From positions 1-19,472 of the forward strand of contig MNZL01000024.1 of NCBI GenBank assembly GCA_001873585.1: DNA of 19,472 bases, read 5' to 3'. This stretch comes from Rhodobacterales bacterium CG2_30_65_12. Lineage in GTDB: Bacteria; Pseudomonadota; Alphaproteobacteria; Rhodobacterales; Rhodobacteraceae. Each line of letters begins with the position of its first letter. Within the stretch, counting starts at the first letter, position 1. The position numbers were made by a program, and so were the translations under genes. Under the pieces are notes generated by a model. It made no database searches, was not told the DNA's origin, and saw only the letters and a program-made list of their open reading frames with translations. Shown one piece after another: positions 15,432-19,472 of this stretch.

Positions 15432-17231
15432 ATGACAGACCTCGCTCACATCCGCAATTTTTCCATCGTCGCCCATATCGACCACGGCAAGTCTACCCTT
15501 GCCGACCGGCTGATCCAGGAGACGAAAACCGTCGCCGACCGCGACATGAAAGAGCAGATGCTCGATTCGATGGATATCGAGCGCGAGCGGGGCATCACCA
15601 TCAAGGCCCAGACCGTGCGGCTCGAATATGACGCCGACAACGGCGAGACCTACACGCTCAACCTGATCGACACGCCCGGCCACGTCGATTTTGCCTACGA
15701 GGTGAGCCGCTCGATGCGCGCCGTCGAGGGCTCGCTGCTGGTGGTCGACAGCACGCAAGGGGTGGAGGCTCAGACGCTGGCCAACGTCTACCAGGCGATC
15801 GACGCCGACCACGAGATCGTGCCGGTGCTCAACAAGATCGACTTGCCGGCCTCCGATTGCGCCCGCGTGGCCGAGCAGATCGAAGATGTGATCGGGATCG
15901 ACGCGAGCGGCGCGATCCAGGTGAGCGCCAAGACCGGCGTGGGCATCCACGCGGTGCTGGAAGCCATCGTCACCCACCTGCCCGCCCCCAAAGGCACGCT
16001 CGATGCGCCCTTGAAGGCGATGTTGGTGGATTCGTGGTATGACGCCTACCTTGGCGTGGTCGTTCTCGTGCGCATCATCGACGGGCAGTTGCGCAAGGGC
16101 GACCGCATTCGCATGATGTCAACCAATGCCGTCTACCCGGTCGACCGGATCGGCGTGTTTCGCCCGCAGATGCAGCCGATCAACGTGCTCGGCCCCGGCG
16201 AGATCGGCTTTCTCACCGCTTCGATCAAGCAGGTGCGCGATACGCGGGTGGGCGACACGATCACCACCGAGAAGAAGGGCTGCGAGCGCGCGCTGCCGGG
16301 CTTCAACCCGAGCGTGCCGGTGGTGTTCTGCGGCCTGTTCCCGGTCGACAGCAACGAGTTTGAAGACCTGCGCGACGCGATCGAGAAACTGGCGCTGAAC
16401 GACGCCTCATTCAGCTACGAGGTGGAAACCTCCGCCGCCCTCGGCTTCGGCTTCCGCTGCGGCTTTCTCGGCCTGTTGCACCTCGAAGTGATCCGCGACC
16501 GGCTTGAGCGTGAATACGATATCGACCTGATCACAACTGCGCCCAGCGTGGTCTACCATCTCTACATGAAAGACGCGACGTTGCGCGAGCTGCACAACCC
16601 CGCCGACATGCCCGATCTCACCTACATCGACCACATCGAGGAGCCGCGCATCAAGGCGACGATCCTCGTGCCGGATGAATACCTCGGCGACGTGCTCAAG
16701 CTCTGCCAGGACAGGCGCGGCCTCCAGCTTGATCTCACCTATGCCGGCGCGCGCGCGATGGTTGTGTATGACCTCCCCTTGAATGAAGTTGTGTTCGACT
16801 TCTACGATAGGCTGAAATCGGTAACGAAAGGTTACGCCAGCTTCGATTACCAGCTCACGGAGTATCGCGCGGATAACCTTGTGAAAATGTCGATCCTCGT
16901 GAACGACGAACCGGTGGACGCGCTGTCGATGATGGTCCACCGCGACCGGGCCGAAACCCGCGGCCGGGCAATGGTGGAAAAGCTGAAGGATTTGATTCCC
17001 CGCCACATGTTCAAGATCCCGATCCAGGCGGCGATTGGCGGGAAAGTGATCGCCCGAGAGACGCTGAGCGCGTTGCGCAAGGACGTGACCGCGAAGTGCT
17101 ACGGCGGCGACGCGACCCGGAAAAAGAAGCTGCTGGAAAAGCAGAAAGCCGGCAAGAAGAAGATGCGCCAGTTCGGGAAGGTGGATATCCCTCAGGAAGC
17201 GTTTATTTCGGCGTTGAAGATGGATAGCTGA
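15432..17231 (+). CDS. lepA: elongation factor 4 (LepA) GTPase
   Basis: Ribosome-bound translational GTPase, 599 residues, the same length as E. coli LepA. G1 is AHIDHGKST (14-22), the switch I region is RERGITIKAQ (51-60), G3 is DTPGH (80-84) and G4 is NKID (134-137). The LepA-specific C-terminal domain follows, ending in IPQEAFISALKMDS. It promotes back-translocation or initiation-linked steps on the ribosome. The ATG at 15432 gives the family start MTDLAHIRNFS. A TTG at 15396 would add twelve residues unlike the family. The last 480 bp have somewhat less GC-biased codons (for example AGG, AAA, GTA) than the rest. A degenerate copy of the final 26 codons lies at 17731-17808. Confidence 0.97.
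   Translation: MTDLAHIRNFSIVAHIDHGKSTLADRLIQETKTVADRDMKEQMLDSMDIERERGITIKAQTVRLEYDADNGETYTLNLIDTPGHVDFAYEVSRSMRAVEGSLLVVDSTQGVEAQTLANVYQAIDADHEIVPVLNKIDLPASDCARVAEQIEDVIGIDASGAIQVSAKTGVGIHAVLEAIVTHLPAPKGTLDAPLKAMLVDSWYDAYLGVVVLVRIIDGQLRKGDRIRMMSTNAVYPVDRIGVFRPQMQPINVLGPGEIGFLTASIKQVRDTRVGDTITTEKKGCERALPGFNPSVPVVFCGLFPVDSNEFEDLRDAIEKLALNDASFSYEVETSAALGFGFRCGFLGLLHLEVIRDRLEREYDIDLITTAPSVVYHLYMKDATLRELHNPADMPDLTYIDHIEEPRIKATILVPDEYLGDVLKLCQDRRGLQLDLTYAGARAMVVYDLPLNEVVFDFYDRLKSVTKGYASFDYQLTEYRADNLVKMSILVNDEPVDALSMMVHRDRAETRGRAMVEKLKDLIPRHMFKIPIQAAIGGKVIARETLSALRKDVTAKCYGGDATRKKKLLEKQKAGKKKMRQFGKVDIPQEAFISALKMDS
17151..17228 (+). repeat. lepA 3' end, left copy of a direct repeat
   Basis: The last 26 sense codons of lepA align without gaps to 17731-17808. 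By hand count about 54 of 78 bases and 15 of 26 residues agree. Confidence 0.75.
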
Positions 17232-17262
17232 CAGCGCCCCCGCGTTGCTCTAGCCTTCCCCC

Positions 17263-17505
17263 AGGCCAACGGTTTTTTGCCATCTGGGGTTCCGGTTCTT
17301 CTTCTATTCGAACGAAGGCAGCCCGCTCGAACCGGTCCATATCCACGTGATAAACGCCGAGGGCGAAGCGAAATTCTGGGTCCGCCCCGAGGTCCGCGTT
17401 GCGCGCTCCGCCGGGTTTGATGCGCGGACGCTGAGCATGCTGGCGCGGATCGTGACCGAGCGCGCGGGCGAGATCGAGGAGGCATGGCATGGGCATTTTG
17501 GCTGA
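17263..17505 (+). pseudogene. DUF4160 family gene lacking a start codon
   Basis: The 80-codon frame gives xPTVF, then GFRFFFYSNEG, EPVHIHV, EAKFWVRPEVRVA and a final EEAWHGHFG, the full-length DUF4160 pattern. Members usually begin Met-Pro-Thr-Val. Here the codon in the Met position is AGG (17263-17265). A TAG stop stands four codons before it (17251-17253), and no ATG, GTG or TTG occurs until well inside the domain. A CTG at 17284 is the only near-start codon, and no Shine-Dalgarno sequence precedes either. The domain is otherwise intact, so the loss looks recent, or an unusual start is used. It overlaps the DUF2442 gene by 17 bp. DUF4160 function is not established. Confidence 0.7.
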
Positions 17506-17725
17506 ACAGGTCCAGTTCGACGAAGACGTGATGTGGGTCCACCTCACCGACGGCCGCATCCTCGGCGTCCCGCTCGCATGGTTCCCCCGGCTCATGGCGG
17601 CCTCGCCGGAAGACCGTGCCGGGGTGACGATCAGCGCCTACGGGCTGCACTGGGCGGCGCTGGACAAAGACATCTCCGTGCCCGCCCTGCTGTCGGGCGA
17701 GGCTGGCGCGAACGCAGCGGCGTGA
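17489..17725 (+). CDS. DUF2442 domain-containing protein
   Basis: A 78-residue protein with the DUF2442 pattern: FDEDVMWVHLTDGRILGVPLAWFPRL, then a short linker and GLHWAALDKDISVPALLSG. The ATG at 17489 lies inside the end of the DUF4160 frame and has GAGGAGG six bases upstream, so it can be translated even if DUF4160 is not. DUF4160 and DUF2442 genes often stand together and have been proposed as a toxin-antitoxin-like pair. The function is not proven. The last residues (GANAAA) lie beyond the domain. Confidence 0.85.
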   Translation: MGILAEQVQFDEDVMWVHLTDGRILGVPLAWFPRLMAASPEDRAGVTISAYGLHWAALDKDISVPALLSGEAGANAAA

Positions 17726-17730
17726 GGGTG

Positions 17731-17808
17731 GGGAAGTGGGAGTTGCGCGGGTTTCGGATGGTGGGTATTCCGTGGGAGGCGTTTTCTGTTGCGCTGGAGA
17801 TGGATAGT
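17731..17808 (+). repeat. degenerate second copy of the lepA 3' end
   Basis: The frame reads GK, R, F, V, IP, EAF, AL and MDS at the same spacing as the LepA C-terminus, with 15 of 26 residues identical and no gaps. Many differences are synonymous (ATT/ATC, CCG/CCT, GAG/GAA, CTG/TTG, AGT/AGC). That suggests it descends from another functional lepA rather than from decay of this one. It has no stop where lepA ends and runs on to TGA at 17827-17829. It starts 6 bp after the DUF2442 stop, has no start of its own, and is taken as a gene remnant. Confidence 0.75.
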
Positions 17809-17825
17809 CGGGAAAAGTGTGTGGT

Positions 17826-19073
17826 ATGATATGGCCTAAAAAAGATCCGCATAGCGTATTCACGCCGCGTGCCGCTTCTGTGAATAAAGAAATGTATGTT
17901 GATCGTTCCGACTTGGAGGCCCGGCTGGGGGAGCTTGTCAGGGGGTCAAAACACATCATCATTCACGGCGAAAGCGGAAACGGAAAGACCTGGCTCTACA
18001 AGAAGGTCTTTGCCGAAGAAAGGACTCCCTACGCCACAGTGAACTTGGCTAACGCATCTCGTTTTGGTTCAATCGAGAAGGCAATATCTGAAAAAATCAA
18101 AAAAACGAAAGGTAATGAAAAGGCGCTTTCTCAGATTGTCGTTCAAACTGAGGCCAGGGTTACACCTGCTGGCGTCGGTGCGTCGATCAACAATCAAAAG
18201 ATCTATGAGGTCGTTGAGCAGGACTCGCTGTTGGCTTTAATGATGCTTGTTCGGGCAAAAGGCGGAAGGCGTCCTGGTCTCATTGTGTTCGACAATTTTG
18301 AGACCGTACTCGAAAGCGATGCGCTTATCTCGGAGCTTGCGAACATGCTAGTTCTGCTCGATGACGATGATTATGCTGAATATGGTGTAAAAATCTGTAT
18401 TGTTGGTGTGCCTGCTGAGATTCGAGATTACATCACCAAACTCAGCTCAGTTCAAACCTTGTCAAACAGAATGGTGGAGTTGCCGGAAGTTGCTCGCCTC
18501 ACAGGCGATGAAGCGGACCTACTGGTCAAGAAAGGGCTTATGGAATTATTGGGTCTTGAGATAGATACCATAAGTGAGGCATTCACTCGAATTCAATGGT
18601 CAACAGATCGGATCGCCCAATATCTGCATGAACTCGGCCTTGAAGTGGCGTTGATTGCACAGAAGAACAACGAAGTTGTGAATTCCGACGTCATCGAAAG
18701 GGCCGAAGGTCGTTGGTTTGAGACGTCAATTTCGGCGGTTCGCCAAATTGTTGATACGAACCTAAACGCCCGCGAAACCAAAGCAGGAAGGCGAAACCAA
18801 GTTATCTACGCACTTGGCTGTATCAAGACGGAGGATTTCAAGTATTCTGATGTAGAAGCGGTGGTTCGACAAGAATTCCCTGACAGTACTGAAGGTGTGG
18901 AGCTGAACATTATACAGAGACTTGGAGAGTTGGAAAAAGGTACCCACCCGATAGTAAAACGGGTTCCTAAAGGTGATGCCTATAGAGTGATCAATCCAAA
19001 GGTGAAGATCGCGATTCGAGTCATGCTAAGAAAGGTCAACGGGCGAGTCGAAAAGGTTCCGTTCATTTCGTAG
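17826..19073 (+). CDS. lone AAA+ / P-loop ATPase with C-terminal winged-helix-like region
   Basis: About 415 residues, cytoplasmic, no membrane segment. An N-terminal PHSVFTPR and MYVDRSDLEARL lead into Walker A GESGNGKT (about 48-55). Walker B is LIVFDNFE (152-159), followed by an acidic DDDD loop (179-182). A sensor-like strand CIVGVP (191-196) precedes SNRMVELP (213-220), whose Arg could be the finger. The order resembles ORC/Cdc6-like or TniB/TnsC-like ATPases. The C-terminus from about 335 (DFKYSDVEAVV to RVINPKVKIAI) looks like a winged helix. I do not recognise the exact family. ATG 17826 is chosen, and GTG 17817 or ATG 17892 are alternatives. Its base composition is visibly lower in GC than its neighbours, which suggests horizontal acquisition. 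It may be a defence or mobile-element ATPase. Confidence 0.8.
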   Translation: MIWPKKDPHSVFTPRAASVNKEMYVDRSDLEARLGELVRGSKHIIIHGESGNGKTWLYKKVFAEERTPYATVNLANASRFGSIEKAISEKIKKTKGNEKALSQIVVQTEARVTPAGVGASINNQKIYEVVEQDSLLALMMLVRAKGGRRPGLIVFDNFETVLESDALISELANMLVLLDDDDYAEYGVKICIVGVPAEIRDYITKLSSVQTLSNRMVELPEVARLTGDEADLLVKKGLMELLGLEIDTISEAFTRIQWSTDRIAQYLHELGLEVALIAQKNNEVVNSDVIERAEGRWFETSISAVRQIVDTNLNARETKAGRRNQVIYALGCIKTEDFKYSDVEAVVRQEFPDSTEGVELNIIQRLGELEKGTHPIVKRVPKGDAYRVINPKVKIAIRVMLRKVNGRVEKVPFIS

Positions 19074-19125
19074 CAAGCCCAGTGTAGCGTTTCGCCCCAC
19101 CAAATCCACGCCATGGCGCGCCCAA

Positions 19126-19142
19126 ATCCCGCCCTACGGGAT
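19126..19142 (-). terminator. possible weak terminator after the entericidin gene
   Basis: ATCCCG (19126-19131) and CGGGAT (19137-19142) form a 6-bp stem with a 5-nt loop, followed on the minus strand by only TT and then GGG. It lies about 60 bp beyond the lipoprotein stop. It is also about 50 bp past the ATPase stop on the plus strand, where no T-tract follows. Confidence 0.25.
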
Positions 19143-19204
19143 CAACCCAAAATCCATCCCCTCGCAAACTGCGCCGTTCCCTCCTCCTTGAGCAAATATC
19201 GCCC

Positions 19205-19321
19205 TTACAACGCCTGCTCCACCACCCTCCCGGCATTCTGCACGTCGCGGGCGGCGCCCTTGATGGTTTCGCAACCGGCGAGCGTGATAAGGGCGAGGCA
19301 GATCAGAACGGCGCGGGTCAT
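19205..19321 (-). CDS. entericidin A/B family lipoprotein
   Basis: A 38-residue protein beginning MTRAVLICLALITLAGC. This is a Sec/Lol lipoprotein signal with lipobox LAGC and Cys17 as the lipidated residue. The mature part CETIKGAARDVQNAG matches the entericidin EcnA/EcnB pattern (C-x-T-x-x-G-x-x-x-D-hydrophobic-x-x-x-G). GGAGAG stands 4 nt before ATG 19321. In E. coli the EcnA/EcnB pair is an antidote/toxin lipoprotein couple under stationary-phase control. Single copies are widespread in alphaproteobacteria and of unclear role. High-GC codon use resumes here after the low-GC ATPase. Confidence 0.85.
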   Translation of the reverse strand: MTRAVLICLALITLAGCETIKGAARDVQNAGRVVEQAL

Positions 19322-19349
19322 GTTTCTCTCCGTCGTTTGAGGCTGCTGG

Positions 19350-19378
19350 AGTGTAGCCGCTCTCCCGGCCGCAGGCAA
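19350..19378 (-). promoter_or_regulatory. sigma-70-type promoter of the entericidin gene
   Basis: On the minus strand TTGCCT (19378-19373) is followed after exactly 17 bp by TACACT (19355-19350). Each hexamer matches its consensus at four of six bases. Transcription would begin near 19343, giving a leader of about 22 nt that carries the Shine-Dalgarno sequence. Confidence 0.45.
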
Positions 19379-19472
19379 AGCCCATCGGCGGAGGATTGCC
19401 GCCCCGGCACACCTCGCCTATAGAGCCTGCAACACTCACCAAACCCGGATACGCCCATGCCCTGCCCCCTCT

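Noticed and set aside
17825..17830. TATGAT as a -10 element for the ATPase gene
   Set aside because: It overlaps the likely start codon and has no -35 at suitable distance. It would force a start at 17892 and drop the conserved-looking N-terminal stretch.
19134..19442. 102-codon minus-strand frame over the entericidin gene
   Set aside because: It is a frame-shifted reading of the 38-residue lipoprotein region. The lipoprotein has the start, lipobox and ribosome binding site.
19457..19472. ATG at 19457 as start of a gene running off the window
   Set aside because: Only five codons are visible, with no clear Shine-Dalgarno sequence. It may be real, but nothing in the window can show it.

Overview
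The window is high-GC DNA from what is most likely an alphaproteobacterium, probably of the Rhodobacteraceae/Rhodobacterales type. This is an inference from a TakP-like TRAP system, a DUF1127 protein, an entericidin-like lipoprotein and GC-rich codon use. Everything up to about 17.23 kb looks like ordinary chromosome. The last 2.2 kb look accessory in part.

Left block (minus strand, 7159 down to 112): one compact seven-gene cluster. It encodes a three-subunit molybdenum hydroxylase of the xanthine dehydrogenase family (FAD subunit, 2Fe-2S subunit, Mo-binding subunit). Next comes a small MoaD/ThiS-type sulfur carrier ending in Gly-Gly, then a TRAP transporter (DctQ, DctM, Tat-exported DctP). 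The first four genes overlap at start and stop, DctQ and DctM overlap by 11 bp, and a hairpin follows DctP. The layout suggests that a TRAP system imports a small acid or heterocycle which the Mo enzyme hydroxylates. The substrate is unknown.

Middle (7.2-8.7 kb): a tRNA-Gly(TCC) with its own promoter runs divergently from the Mo-hydroxylase cluster, and a strong inverted repeat lies between them. Then come a DUF1127 protein with a clear terminator and an AhpD-like carboxymuconolactone decarboxylase family protein, both on the minus strand.

Right-centre (8.69-15.06 kb, plus strand): a complete dppABCDF peptide ABC importer, very close to the E. coli DppABCDF pattern. A 13-bp-stem hairpin lies between dppA and dppB. 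A short-chain dehydrogenase is appended as sixth gene. After a 370-bp gap comes lepA (EF-4), whose promoter seems to place the transcript start on the initiator ATG.

Right end (17.23-19.47 kb): downstream of lepA sits a DUF4160/DUF2442 pair in which the DUF4160 frame has AGG where ATG is expected. Next is a degenerate 78-bp second copy of the lepA 3' end, then a lone, visibly lower-GC AAA+ ATPase with a C-terminal winged-helix-like region. A 38-residue entericidin-type lipoprotein (minus strand) marks the return to high-GC sequence. The lepA tail copy plus foreign-looking cargo suggests that the lepA 3' end has been an insertion or recombination point. No integrase is visible in the window.
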